From NCBI RefSeq assembly GCF_029265375.1, contig NZ_JAJUJJ010000002.1:1-64000 (forward strand): a stretch of 64,000 nt of DNA, read 5' to 3'. Source of the stretch: Nesterenkonia sp. (GTDB taxonomy: Bacteria > Actinomycetota > Actinomycetes > Actinomycetales > Micrococcaceae). This document shows positions 8,863 to 17,360 of the stretch, piece after piece; the first letter of the stretch is position 1, and every line of letters starts with the position of its first letter. A program made the position numbers and the translations under genes. The notes under the pieces were generated by a model. The model worked only from the letters and a program-made list of their open reading frames with translations, searched no databases and was not told where the DNA came from.

Positions 8863-11229
8863 GTGGGGCCTGAGGCGCGGATCCGGCATATCCGAACCCT
8901 CCCGGCTCGGCAGGCGGAGACCGCCGACTGGCCGGCGTGGGTGCCGGCTGAGCTGCGGGCCGCCTATCGCCAAACCGGTGCGGGCAGGCTCTACGCGCAC
9001 CAGGTGGAAGCAGCTGAGGCGCTGCATGCGGGCAGGCACGTAGTTGTCGCCACCGGCACGGCCTCGGGCAAATCGCTGGCCACCCAGCTGCCGGGTCTGG
9101 CCGCTGTCTGCGGCGCTCCTGCCTGCGATGGGGTGGCTGCCCACCCCACCGGTGAGGCGACTGTTCTGTACCTGGCCCCCACCAAGGCGTTGGCCGCTGA
9201 CCAGCTGGAGGCGCTGCAGGAGCTGGCAGAGACCGTAGGGGCTGCCGGTCCGGCTGGGGGAATCCGGCCGGCCTCCTATGACGGTGACACCGATCCCCAG
9301 ACCAGGCAGTGGGTGCGGCGTCACGCCAATGTGGTGCTGACGAACCCGGATATGCTCAACGCCGGGATTCTGCCCAACCACCGCGGCTGGGCTCAGTTCC
9401 TGGCCCGGCTGCGGTATGTGATCGTCGATGAGGCGCACACCGCCCGCGGGATCTTCGGTTCACACACTGCGCTGCTGCTGCGCCGACTGCGCAGGGTGGC
9501 TCGCTCCTACGGTGCTGACCCGGTCTTCGCCGGCGCCTCGGCCACCAGCGGCAGCCCAGCAGAGAGCTTCGCCCGGCTGATCGGCGAAGCCTGTCCCAAC
9601 CAAGACCCCTCGACCAACCACGATGCACACCGGACAGTGGTGGCCGTCACCCGTGACAGCTCCCCCCATGCGCCGGTGGATGTCTACCTCTGCGAATCGG
9701 CGGCTTCAGAGATCTCAGGGGACAACGGGGCGCCGCTGAAACGCAGCCTGACCGTGGAGGCCGCCGACCTGCTCACCGATCTGGTGGTGGCAGGGCGCCG
9801 GACTCTGACGTTCATCAAGTCTCGGCGCGGAGCAGAGACCATCGCCGCCGTCGCCCGCGACCAATTGGCAGAGATTGATCCCGCGCTGAGAGAGCGTGTG
9901 GCCGCCTACCGCTCCGGCTATCTGACCGAGGAGCGGCGCCAGCTGGAGGAAGCTCTGCGGACCGGGCAGCTGCTGGGCGTGGCCTCCACTCCCGCGCTGG
10001 AGCTGGGGATCGATATCGCCGGACTGGACGCAGTGATCATCGCCGGATGGCCGGGCACCCGGGCCTCCTTCTTCCAGCAGCTGGGCAGAGCCGGACGCGC
10101 CGGGCAGCGCGGCGCGGCCTTCTTCATCGCAGGCGACGACCCGCTGGACGCCTATCTGCTGGAGACCCCGGAGACAATCTTCGACACTGCAGTGGAGGAT
10201 GCGGTCACTGACCCGCTGAACCCCCATGTGGCCGCGCCCCACCTGCTGGCTGCCGCCCAGGAGATGCCGCTTGTGCCTGAGGATATGGGTCAGGAGGGAC
10301 TCTTCGGGCCCCTGGAGTGGCTGGTGGACTCGCTGACCAGCCAGGGGCATCTGCGCCGTCGCCCGCGCGGCTGGTTCTTCGCCCACGACGACGTCTCCGC
10401 GGCCTCCTGGGTCAGACTGCGCTCCGACGGGGCCGGACCCTGCACCATCGTCAACGCCGAGGACGGCACCGTCATCGGAGACATCGGTGCTGCCCAGGCG
10501 CAGTCGCAGGCCCACCCCCAGGCGGTCTATGTCCATCAGGGACGCAGCTACCTTGTGGAGGAGCTGGACCTGGAGCAGGGCACGGTGCTGGTCACCCCGG
10601 CAGACCCGCCGTTCTACACCCAGGCCCGGGAGACCACCTCCATTGAGGTGATGCAGACACTGCGGGAGCAGGACTGGGGAGATTTCCAGCTGCGGTTCGG
10701 GGAGGTGGAGGTCACCTCAGCGGTGATCGGGTTCCAGCGCAAAGCGCTGGGCAGCTCGGAGGTGCTCTCCGATGAGCCGCTGGACCTGCCGCCCTCGACC
10801 CTCCGGACCCACGGGGTGTGGATCACCGCACCGGAGACCGCGCTGGTGCGGGCCGGGGTCATCGTGGAGCATGTCCCCGGGGCGCTGCATGCTGCCGAAC
10901 ACGCCATGATCGGACTGCTGCCGCTGCTGACCAGCTCAGACCGGTGGGACATCGGCGGGGTCTCCACCGCACTGCATCGCGACACCGAGCTGCCCACCAT
11001 CTTCGTCTATGACGGCCACCCCGGCGGCGCCGGCTTCGCCGAACGCGGCTTCGACATGGCCCTGCAGTGGCTGCGAGCCACCGAAGAGACGATCGCCGCC
11101 TGCGACTGTCCCGAAGGCTGCCCGCGGTGCGTGCAAAGCCCCAAATGCGGGAACCGGAACTCTCCGCTGCACAAGCAGGGGGCGCTGAACCTGCTGCGCG
11201 CCGCCGCAGGCGAGGCTTCCGCCGGTTAA
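8863..11229 (+). CDS. DEAD/DEAH-box helicase with DUF1998 zinc-binding C-terminus
   Basis: A 788-residue superfamily 2 helicase orthologous to M. tuberculosis Rv3649 and similar to yeast Hrq1/Bacillus MrfA-type helicases. Motif I is ATGTASGKS (about residue 65), motif II is VDEAHTARG, motif III SATSG, and motif VI QLGRAGRAGQ. The C-terminal DUF1998 domain ends in a four-cysteine cluster (CDCPEGCPRC, then CG). MrfA-like proteins act in DNA repair. Start uncertain: GTG at 8863 is the first standard start codon, but the frame stays open and coding-like for ~17 codons upstream, so a CTG start at 8833 or 8836 is possible. It leads the + strand half of the Tad region, as its homologue borders that region in mycobacteria. 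Confidence 0.92.
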   Translation: MGPEARIRHIRTLPARQAETADWPAWVPAELRAAYRQTGAGRLYAHQVEAAEALHAGRHVVVATGTASGKSLATQLPGLAAVCGAPACDGVAAHPTGEATVLYLAPTKALAADQLEALQELAETVGAAGPAGGIRPASYDGDTDPQTRQWVRRHANVVLTNPDMLNAGILPNHRGWAQFLARLRYVIVDEAHTARGIFGSHTALLLRRLRRVARSYGADPVFAGASATSGSPAESFARLIGEACPNQDPSTNHDAHRTVVAVTRDSSPHAPVDVYLCESAASEISGDNGAPLKRSLTVEAADLLTDLVVAGRRTLTFIKSRRGAETIAAVARDQLAEIDPALRERVAAYRSGYLTEERRQLEEALRTGQLLGVASTPALELGIDIAGLDAVIIAGWPGTRASFFQQLGRAGRAGQRGAAFFIAGDDPLDAYLLETPETIFDTAVEDAVTDPLNPHVAAPHLLAAAQEMPLVPEDMGQEGLFGPLEWLVDSLTSQGHLRRRPRGWFFAHDDVSAASWVRLRSDGAGPCTIVNAEDGTVIGDIGAAQAQSQAHPQAVYVHQGRSYLVEELDLEQGTVLVTPADPPFYTQARETTSIEVMQTLREQDWGDFQLRFGEVEVTSAVIGFQRKALGSSEVLSDEPLDLPPSTLRTHGVWITAPETALVRAGVIVEHVPGALHAAEHAMIGLLPLLTSSDRWDIGGVSTALHRDTELPTIFVYDGHPGGAGFAERGFDMALQWLRATEETIAACDCPEGCPRCVQSPKCGNRNSPLHKQGALNLLRAAAGEASAG

Positions 11230-11411
11230 GCCAGCTGCATCCCTCGGCGAGATTTCCCCTGGAAGAACCCCGGGGCCGGGGCGCGCCCCTCACTCCACAG
11301 TCCCACCAGGTGGCGCCCGCTCCAGCGGTGCTCCCCCGCACAGTGGACATGTCCCTGCCGCCAGGCAGGGGCAGCGTGCGGCCGGAGAGCCCGGCCGGGA
11401 AGGGAATTCCG

Positions 11412-11630
11412 ATGCCACAGATACGCGAAACCACACCTGAGGACCACCGGACGCCAAGCGCCGCCCTGCAGAGACTCCACCGCGAGGAGGAGGGCCTGGC
11501 CACCGCCGAGTACGGCATCGTCATGCTTGCCGCAGTGGCTTTCGCAGGCCTGCTCACCGCCGTGCTGAGCTCTGAGACTGTCCGCGGCTGGCTGGAAGCA
11601 CTGGTGCAGCAGGCGCTCAACGCCGGATAG
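11412..11630 (+). CDS. DUF4244 Flp-pilin-like small protein
   Basis: A 72-residue protein equivalent to Rv3656c. A short charged N-terminus is followed by EEGLATAEYGIVMLAAVAFAG, in which the E-Y-G motif before a single hydrophobic segment resembles the prepilin processing region of Flp pilins, and then a short C-terminal tail. It is probably the structural subunit assembled by the Tad machinery. The ATG at 11412 has AAGGG eight bases upstream; a longer start at 11349 would precede the family's usual N-terminus. tadE starts 9 bp downstream. Confidence 0.8.
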   Translation: MPQIRETTPEDHRTPSAALQRLHREEEGLATAEYGIVMLAAVAFAGLLTAVLSSETVRGWLEALVQQALNAG

Positions 11631-11639
11631 GGAGCTGCG

Positions 11640-12020
11640 GTGCACACGCGCCAGACCATCCGGCACCAGGAGAGTGAGCGCGGCTCGGTCACCACTGAGT
11701 TCGCCGTCGCGCTTCCAGCGGTGGTGCTGGTGCTGCTGCTGGTGGTCTCGGTGGCGCTGGCCGGCGCCGCGCGCGTCGCGCTGGAGGATGCCGCCCGGGC
11801 CGCTGCCCGGGAGCTGGCCCGGGGCGCGTCCGCCGAGACGGCCCAGCAGACGGTGGTCTCCACCGCCGGCGCTGATGCAGAAGTCCACATCACCCAGCAG
11901 GGAGCCTATACCCATGTGCGGCTGACTCAGCCGGTGAGCATCCTCGGGCTGGTGGAAACAGGAGCCGAGCACACCGCTGAGGCACAGGTGCGCACTGAGC
12001 ATGCCGGAGGGATGCCGTGA
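11640..12020 (+). CDS. tadE: TadE family pilus assembly protein
   Basis: A 126-residue protein matching the TadE-like family (Rv3655c equivalent). The N-terminus ERGSVTTEFAVALPAVVLVL is the diagnostic processing site plus hydrophobic helix, with the conserved Glu of TTEF; the rest is a small extracytoplasmic domain. TadE proteins are pseudopilins that are cleaved like Flp. Start GTG at 11640 has GGAG five bases upstream. The stop codon lies inside a 17-bp tandem duplication at the junction with the next gene. Confidence 0.85.
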   Translation: MHTRQTIRHQESERGSVTTEFAVALPAVVLVLLLVVSVALAGAARVALEDAARAAARELARGASAETAQQTVVSTAGADAEVHITQQGAYTHVRLTQPVSILGLVETGAEHTAEAQVRTEHAGGMP

Positions 12021-12037
12021 CCGGAGGGATGCCGTGA
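12004..12037 (+). repeat. Perfect 17-bp tandem duplication across a stop/start junction
   Basis: CCGGAGGGATGCCGTGA occurs at 12004-12020 and again, immediately adjacent, at 12021-12037. Each copy contains a GGAGG ribosome-binding site, a GTG and an overlapping TGA. The first copy ends tadE; the second supplies the start of the next gene. Confidence 0.97.
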
Positions 12038-12483
12038 ACAGGTCGGCGGCGAACCGATGCACCCGGCGCGGCCCATGCGAGGAGCGCGGTTCGGGCACTG
12101 TGCTGGCTGTGGGCCTGCTGGGCGTGCTGGTGGTCCTGGTTGCGGTGGTCTACGCGCTCGGGCTGGCGGCGGCGGTCAACACCCAGGCCGCGCGGGCCGC
12201 AGACTTAGCAGCCTTGGCAGCGGCGGACACCGCCCGGGGGCTAGCGCCCGGGGACCCCTGCACCGAAGCCCGCCAGGTGGCCCAACACAACCAGGCGGTG
12301 CTGGAGGACTGCAGAGTCGGCGGCGCCTATGCCGGAGAGGTGCGGGTGCAGGTCAGCCGGGAGGCCACGATGGGCGCATTCGGCCACTTCCTGCCGCTGC
12401 CGCCGCTGCGCGCGACTGCTTCGGCCCGAGCAGGGCCTCCGGAGGCGCTGGAGGCCGACCCGCCGGGAGCCGACAGCGGGTAG
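12034..12483 (+). CDS. Rv3654c-like TadE/G-type membrane protein
   Basis: A 149-residue protein with an N-terminal RGSGTVLAVGLLGVLVVLV helix followed by a stretch of Ala-rich DLAALAAADTARG, the hallmark of the 'helicase/secretion neighbourhood TadE-like' family (Rv3654c in mycobacteria). A cysteine pair (GDPCTEA and EDCRVGG) may form a disulfide outside the membrane. Start GTG at 12034 is chosen because it has GGAGG seven bases upstream; ATG at 12001 is in frame but lies inside tadE. It is the last gene of the + strand half of the Tad locus. Confidence 0.75.
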   Translation: MNRSAANRCTRRGPCEERGSGTVLAVGLLGVLVVLVAVVYALGLAAAVNTQAARAADLAALAAADTARGLAPGDPCTEARQVAQHNQAVLEDCRVGGAYAGEVRVQVSREATMGAFGHFLPLPPLRATASARAGPPEALEADPPGADSG

Positions 12484-12484
12484 A

Positions 12485-12490
12485 TAGACT
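12485..12490 (+). promoter_or_regulatory. -10-like TAGACT before uvrA-like gene
   Basis: TAGACT sits 8 bases before the ATG at 12499, with no Shine-Dalgarno sequence, consistent with a leaderless transcript. Confidence 0.4.
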
Positions 12491-12498
12491 CACACTCC

Positions 12499-14874
12499 AT
12501 GGAGACCAGCGCGCACACTGCAGACACCCATGAGGCGATCAGAGTCGAAGGGGCTCGTCAGAACAACCTGCAGAACATCTCGGTCACCATCCCCAAGCGG
12601 CGCCTGACAGTCTTCACCGGGGTCTCCGGTTCGGGGAAGTCCTCGCTGGTCTTCGGCACGATCGCTTCAGAGTCCCAGCGGATGATCAATGAGACCTATT
12701 CCGCTTTCCTGCAGGGGTTCATGCCGCAGCTGGCCCGGCCCGATGTGGATGTGCTCGAGGGCCTGACCACCGCCATCATCGTGGACCAGGAGCGGCTGAC
12801 CGCCAATATCCGCTCCACGGTGGGAACAGTCACCGACACCCATGCGATGCTGCGCATCCTGTACTCCCGGATCGGTGAACCGCACATCGGCTCGCCCAAC
12901 GCATTCTCCTTCAATGTGGCCACCGCCTCCGGCAAAGGAGCCCTGACAGTGGAGAAGTCCTCCTCGCCCAGCAAGCCGCAGCGGGCCGAATTCACTGTGC
13001 TCGGCGGTATGTGCCCCCGCTGCGAGGGCACCGGCAATGTCACCGACCTGGACATCGACCAGGTGGTGGACCGGTCCAAATCCCTCAATGACGGCGCCAT
13101 CACGGTCCCGGGCTACAAGCCCGGCCGCTGGTCAGTGCGGTTCTACGCCGAGTCCGGATTCTTCGACCCGAACAAGCCGGTCGGCGAGTTCACCGAGGAC
13201 GAGCTGCACCATCTGCTCTACCAGGAGCCGGTGAAGCGGAAGATCGGCGGGGCAAATATGACCTACCAGGGGCTCATCCCGCAGATCCAGAAGTCCTTCC
13301 TCTCCAAGGACCGGGAGGCGATGCAGACCCATATCCGCGCATTCGTAGACCGCGCAGTCACCTTCATCGCCTGCCCCGACTGCGGCGGCACCCTGCTCAA
13401 CGAATCCGCCCGCAGCTCCAAGGTGGGGGGCATCAGCATCGCTGAGGCCTGCGCCATGCAGATCACCGACTTGGCCGAATGGGTCCGCTCCCTCCACGCT
13501 CCGGAGGTGGCACCGCTGCTGAAGTCTCTGGGCAAGACCTTGGATCACTTCACCGAGATCGGACTGGGCTACCTCTCCCTGGACCGGCCCTCCGGAACGC
13601 TCTCCGGCGGAGAGGCCCAACGCGTCAAGATGATCCGCCACCTCGGCTCCGCGCTGACCGATATCACCTATGTCTTCGACGAGCCGACCGCGGGCCTGCA
13701 CCCGCACGACATCCAGCGGATGAACAAACTGCAGCTGCGCCTGCGGGACAAGGGCAACACGGTTCTGGTGGTCGAACACAAGCCGGAGGTCATCGCCATC
13801 GCCGACCATGTGGTGGATATGGGACCTGGTGCCGGCACCCAGGGCGGAGAGGTGGTCTACACCGGAGACGTGCACGGACTGGCCAGCTCCGGAACGCTGA
13901 CCGGCAACCATCTGGCCTACCGCGCCCAGCTGAAGGAGCAGGTGCGCACCCCCGCCGGTGCGGTGGAGATCCACGGAGCCGATACCCACAATCTCAACAG
14001 CGTGGACGTTGATGTCCCGCTGGGTGTGCTCACCGTGGTCACCGGGGTGGCCGGATCGGGCAAGTCCTCCCTGATCCACGGGCATCTGGCGCTGGACAAT
14101 GGGACCCCCAGGGAGGAGGTGGTGGCCGTGGACCAGGCACCCATCAAGGGTTCGCGCCGCTCCAATCCGGCCACCTACACCGGCCTGCTGGAACCTGTGC
14201 GCAAAGCTTTCGCGAAGGCAAACGGCGTCAAACCGGCCCTGTTCAGCGCCAATTCGGAGGGCGCCTGCCCAGCCTGCGCGGGGTCCGGGGTGATCGAGAC
14301 GGATCTGGGCATCATGGCCACTGCCACATCCCCCTGCGAGGAGTGCGAAGGCCGCCGCTACCGCCCAGAAGCGCTCGAATACACCCTGGCGGACCGCAGC
14401 ATCACTGAGGTGCTGGATCTGTCGGCGGCTGAGGCCCTGGAGTTCTTCAGCTCGCCAGAGGCCAGACTGCCCGCGGCCGCCAAGATCCTGCAGCGGCTGT
14501 GCGACGTCGGCCTGGGATACCTGCGGCTGGGGCAGCCGCTGAACACACTCTCCGGCGGCGAGCGCCAGCGCATCAAGCTGGCCACCCACATGGGTGGCGA
14601 CGGCGGCATCTACATTCTCGACGAGCCCACCACCGGCCTCCACCTAGCCGATGTGGAGAACCTGCTCGGACTGCTGGACCGGCTGGTGGACTCGGGCAAG
14701 ACGGTGGTGGTGATTGAGCACCACCAGGCTGTGATGGCCCACGCCGACTGGATCATCGACTTAGGACCGGGAGCCGGGCACGACGGCGGCGAGATCGTCT
14801 TCACCGGCACACCGCAGCACCTGACCAAAGCAGAGACGGTCACCGGCCAGCACCTGGCCGACTATCTCCGGTGA
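12499..14874 (+). CDS. Short UvrA-like ABC ATPase (UvrA2/DrrC type)
   Basis: A 791-residue protein with two UvrA-type ABC modules. Walker A loops are GVSGSGKSS (about residue 40) and GVAGSGKSS (about residue 517); signature motifs SGTLSGGEAQR and LNTLSGGERQR; Walker B YVFDEPTAG and YILDEPTTG. Zinc-binding pairs CPRC, CPDC, CPAC and CEEC are present. Compared with canonical UvrA (~950 aa) it lacks the UvrB-binding insertion after the first Walker A, so it is a UvrA2-type paralogue; some of these confer resistance to DNA-intercalating drugs. It sits between the two halves of the Tad locus and its last 13 bases overlap the convergent tadC. Confidence 0.85.
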   Translation: METSAHTADTHEAIRVEGARQNNLQNISVTIPKRRLTVFTGVSGSGKSSLVFGTIASESQRMINETYSAFLQGFMPQLARPDVDVLEGLTTAIIVDQERLTANIRSTVGTVTDTHAMLRILYSRIGEPHIGSPNAFSFNVATASGKGALTVEKSSSPSKPQRAEFTVLGGMCPRCEGTGNVTDLDIDQVVDRSKSLNDGAITVPGYKPGRWSVRFYAESGFFDPNKPVGEFTEDELHHLLYQEPVKRKIGGANMTYQGLIPQIQKSFLSKDREAMQTHIRAFVDRAVTFIACPDCGGTLLNESARSSKVGGISIAEACAMQITDLAEWVRSLHAPEVAPLLKSLGKTLDHFTEIGLGYLSLDRPSGTLSGGEAQRVKMIRHLGSALTDITYVFDEPTAGLHPHDIQRMNKLQLRLRDKGNTVLVVEHKPEVIAIADHVVDMGPGAGTQGGEVVYTGDVHGLASSGTLTGNHLAYRAQLKEQVRTPAGAVEIHGADTHNLNSVDVDVPLGVLTVVTGVAGSGKSSLIHGHLALDNGTPREEVVAVDQAPIKGSRRSNPATYTGLLEPVRKAFAKANGVKPALFSANSEGACPACAGSGVIETDLGIMATATSPCEECEGRRYRPEALEYTLADRSITEVLDLSAAEALEFFSSPEARLPAAAKILQRLCDVGLGYLRLGQPLNTLSGGERQRIKLATHMGGDGGIYILDEPTTGLHLADVENLLGLLDRLVDSGKTVVVIEHHQAVMAHADWIIDLGPGAGHDGGEIVFTGTPQHLTKAETVTGQHLADYLR

Positions 14875-15506
14875 ATCCCCGGCGCTCCGGGCTGAATCCC
14901 CACGGCACTGGCCGGAATCCCCACGGCGCCGGCTGGAATCCCCAGTGCCTCAGGAAGCATGCTCAGCACCACCGGCACCACTCCCAGCAGGATGAACGCC
15001 GGCAGGAAGCAGACTCCCAGCGGCAGCATCATCTTCACCCCCAGCTCCTCAGCGCGCCGCTGAGCCTCATGCCGGCGGGCGGTCCGCAGCTGCTCGGCAG
15101 CGGCCATCAGCATCGAGGCGCTGGGGGCGCCGGTGGCGTGGGCGAAGCTGAGCTGCTCACACACTGCGGAGAGCTGCTCGTCCCCACGCACCTGTTCGGC
15201 GGCCTGCTCCCAGCCGGCCCCGGCGGCCAGGGCGTGGTGCACCCGGCGCAGGTCTGCGGCCTCCGGCACGGCGTCGGCAAGTCGGATCAGCGCCGCCTCT
15301 ATCCCTACGCCGGCCTGCAGCAGCGCCGCGGCGAGATCCAGCAGCATGGCGGCGTCGGCCGCCGCATCCGGCTGGGTGGAGCCGCGTCCCCGGCGCAGCC
15401 TCAGCCTCCCGCGCAGCGGCCTGCCGGTGGGTCCGGCGCCGGGCATCAGCAGCAAGGCTGAGGCCGTCACCAGGACGGCGGCAAGGATCCCCCACAGCTC
15501 ACTCAT
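14862..15506 (-). CDS. tadC: Type II secretion F-domain protein TadC-like
   Basis: A 214-residue inner-membrane platform protein equivalent to Rv3657c. It has an N-terminal transmembrane segment, a cytoplasmic T2SSF domain (DAAMLLDLAAALLQAGVGIE...), and C-terminal hydrophobic segments. With TadB it forms the membrane platform on which TadA acts. The last ~25 residues are a degenerate GI[PQH] heptad repeat (GIPAGAVGIPASAVGI) encoded by a 21-bp DNA repeat, which looks like an extension added to the normal end of the family. Overlaps tadB by 8 bp upstream and uvrA-like convergently by 13 bp. Confidence 0.8.
   Translation of the reverse strand: MSELWGILAAVLVTASALLLMPGAGPTGRPLRGRLRLRRGRGSTQPDAAADAAMLLDLAAALLQAGVGIEAALIRLADAVPEAADLRRVHHALAAGAGWEQAAEQVRGDEQLSAVCEQLSFAHATGAPSASMLMAAAEQLRTARRHEAQRRAEELGVKMMLPLGVCFLPAFILLGVVPVVLSMLPEALGIPAGAVGIPASAVGIQPGAPGIHRR
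14873..14956 (-). repeat. Four 21-bp tandem repeats at the uvrA-like/tadC junction
   Basis: The core GAATCCCC recurs at 14873, 14894, 14915 and 14936, an exact 21-bp period; the middle two units are closest (GAATCCCCACGGC shared). The repeat encodes the Gly-Ile heptads at the TadC C-terminus, and its first unit contains the stop codon of the convergent UvrA-like gene. Confidence 0.9.
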
Positions 15507-16227
15507 CGCCCACCGCCGCGATCATGCGCGCACTCCAGAAGCCTCCTGCTGCCAGAAGCGCCAGCCCGGCGGTCAGGCACAGCGTCCCCCAGCCGCCGCC
15601 GAGCAGGGCAGCTAGCGGTGAGGCTCCCATGATCTGCCCGAGCATCACGCCGCCGATGGGCAGCAGTGTGAGGATCTGCTGGGTCAGCTTCGGCCCGGCC
15701 ACCGCGGTGCGCACCTGGGCGGACAGCTCCGCGCGGTCCTCTGCCGAACGGGCCAGCTGCTCCACGAGTCTGGACAGCGGCGCTCCGGTGCGTTCTGACA
15801 GCCTGGCCACCCCAGCCAGGCGGTGCAGCAGTGTGCGCAGTGCAGCCGCATCGCAGTGCGATGCAGCTCTGCGCAGCCCCTCGGCGGCCCCGAGTCCGGT
15901 GTGCAGCGAGGCGGCGACGGTGGAGCACACCGAGCTCAACGGATGCTCCGGCGCAGTGCGGCGCCAGTGCGCGGCCAAATCTGCCCATGCCTGAGCCTCG
16001 CTCCGGCCGGACTGCAGCAGAGCAGCGTACTGCCGCAGCAGAGCGGCGGTCTCCTCCGGCTGCGGCTCCGCGACTGCCTTCCGCATCCTCAGCAGAGAGC
16101 CGGCGGCTCTGCGCAGCGTGAACGTACGGGGCACGGGGCGCCTGGGGCCGGCATCCGCAGGGGGGAGCAGCACCAGGATCGCCGCGACGCTCAGCGCCGC
16201 CGCTGGTGCCCACGCCAGCAGGCTCAT
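15499..16227 (-). CDS. tadB: Type II secretion F-domain protein TadB-like
   Basis: A 242-residue membrane protein equivalent to Rv3658c. It begins with MSLLAWAPAAALSVAAILVL (transmembrane), has a cytoplasmic T2SSF domain containing ETAALLRQYAALLQSGRS and LVEQLARSAEDRAEL, and ends in two hydrophobic segments. Partner of TadC in the Tad platform. ATG at 16227 is chosen because it overlaps the tadA stop as ATGA; longer in-frame starts run back into tadA. Its 3' end overlaps tadC by 8 bp, so all four genes of this half are translationally coupled. Confidence 0.82.
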   Translation of the reverse strand: MSLLAWAPAAALSVAAILVLLPPADAGPRRPVPRTFTLRRAAGSLLRMRKAVAEPQPEETAALLRQYAALLQSGRSEAQAWADLAAHWRRTAPEHPLSSVCSTVAASLHTGLGAAEGLRRAASHCDAAALRTLLHRLAGVARLSERTGAPLSRLVEQLARSAEDRAELSAQVRTAVAGPKLTQQILTLLPIGGVMLGQIMGASPLAALLGGGWGTLCLTAGLALLAAGGFWSARMIAAVGDE

Positions 16228-17360
16228 CTCAGCAGCTCCTGCCAGGGCCCGGTCTGCCATCCTGGGCCGCGCCGCAGACTGTGGTGCTCCCAGGTCAGCA
16301 CCGGGAGCATCTGCAGACGTCCGTCCCGGTAGGCGACCTGCGACAGCTCCACCGGTGTTCTTCTGGTCCCGTGACGCTGAACATGGATGACCACGTCCAG
16401 TGCGGCGGCGGCCTGCACGGCGACGGTCTCCGGCGTCATGCCGGCCAGCGCCCCCATGGCCGCAAGACGCGCCGGCACGGCGTCCGAGGAGTTCGCGTGC
16501 ACTGTGCCCGCGGCTCCCTGATGTCCGGTGTTCATGGCGGTCAGAAAATCGCGCAGCTCCGCGCCCCGGCACTCCCCGACAATGAGGCGGTCTGGACGCA
16601 TCCGAAGGGTCTGGCGGACCAGCTGGCCCATATCCACCTGGCCCGCTCCCTCCACATTGCCCTGGCGCTGCTGCAGGTGCACCACGTGCGGATGCACGGG
16701 CATCAGTTCTGTGGTGTCCTCCACCACCACGATCCGCTCACCTGCGGGCACTTCGCCAAGCATCGCCCCCAACAGGGCGGTCTTGCCCGATCCGGTGGCT
16801 CCCGAGATCAGGCAGTTCATCCGCTGCCCCACCACCGCCCCGATGACCTTCAGCCACTCATCGCGGGCCTCCCACTGATTCGCCAGCTGCTCCAATGAGG
16901 CGGTGGACCGGCGAGCCACCCGCACGGAGATGAGGGTGCCCTCCACGGCCACCGGCGGGATCACCGCGTGGATGCGGTACGGGCCGATCCGGCCGTCGGC
17001 GCACGGATGGCCCTCGTCCAGCCGGGCCCCTGCCGCCGCAATCAGTCGGCGCGCCAGCGTGCGGGCCTGCTCTTCGGACTCCAGCTGCACCCCGGTGCTG
17101 CGCAGCCCCTGCTCGCCGTCGGTCCACACCGTCCGGCTGCCATCGAGGATCACGTCCGTGACTCCCTCGGCGTCGGCGAACTGCTGCAGCGGACCGAGGC
17201 CGACCAGCTCGTCACGCAGCCGCTTCACCAGCTGCGCCGCAGTGGCTGAGCCCAGGGCTAGGCCTTCGACGCGCACCAGGTCAGCGATCCGGGCCGCGGT
17301 GACCGGTTCTGCCGAAGTGGTCAGCTTCTCCCGCAGAAGCTCCAGCTGCGGCTCATCCAT
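16224..17360 (-). CDS. tadA: TadA/CpaF-type secretion ATPase
   Basis: A 378-residue hexameric ATPase of the type II/IV secretion family that powers Tad pilus assembly (Rv3659c equivalent). Walker A is GATGSGKTALLG (about residue 188); the Asp box VVVEDTTEL and the Walker B region MRPDRLIVGECRGAEL follow, with the His box HQGAAGTVHANS. The start at 17360 overlaps the ssd stop codon by 8 bp (ATGGATGA). ATGA overlap with tadB downstream. Confidence 0.93.
   Translation of the reverse strand: MDEPQLELLREKLTTSAEPVTAARIADLVRVEGLALGSATAAQLVKRLRDELVGLGPLQQFADAEGVTDVILDGSRTVWTDGEQGLRSTGVQLESEEQARTLARRLIAAAGARLDEGHPCADGRIGPYRIHAVIPPVAVEGTLISVRVARRSTASLEQLANQWEARDEWLKVIGAVVGQRMNCLISGATGSGKTALLGAMLGEVPAGERIVVVEDTTELMPVHPHVVHLQQRQGNVEGAGQVDMGQLVRQTLRMRPDRLIVGECRGAELRDFLTAMNTGHQGAAGTVHANSSDAVPARLAAMGALAGMTPETVAVQAAAALDVVIHVQRHGTRRTPVELSQVAYRDGRLQMLPVLTWEHHSLRRGPGWQTGPWQELLR

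Noticed and set aside
12499-14874. Canonical excision-repair uvrA
   Set aside because: Too short and lacking the UvrB-binding insertion.
14873-14956. Possible CRISPR-like repeat array
   Set aside because: The 21-bp units are adjacent with no unique spacers and encode part of TadC; no cas genes.
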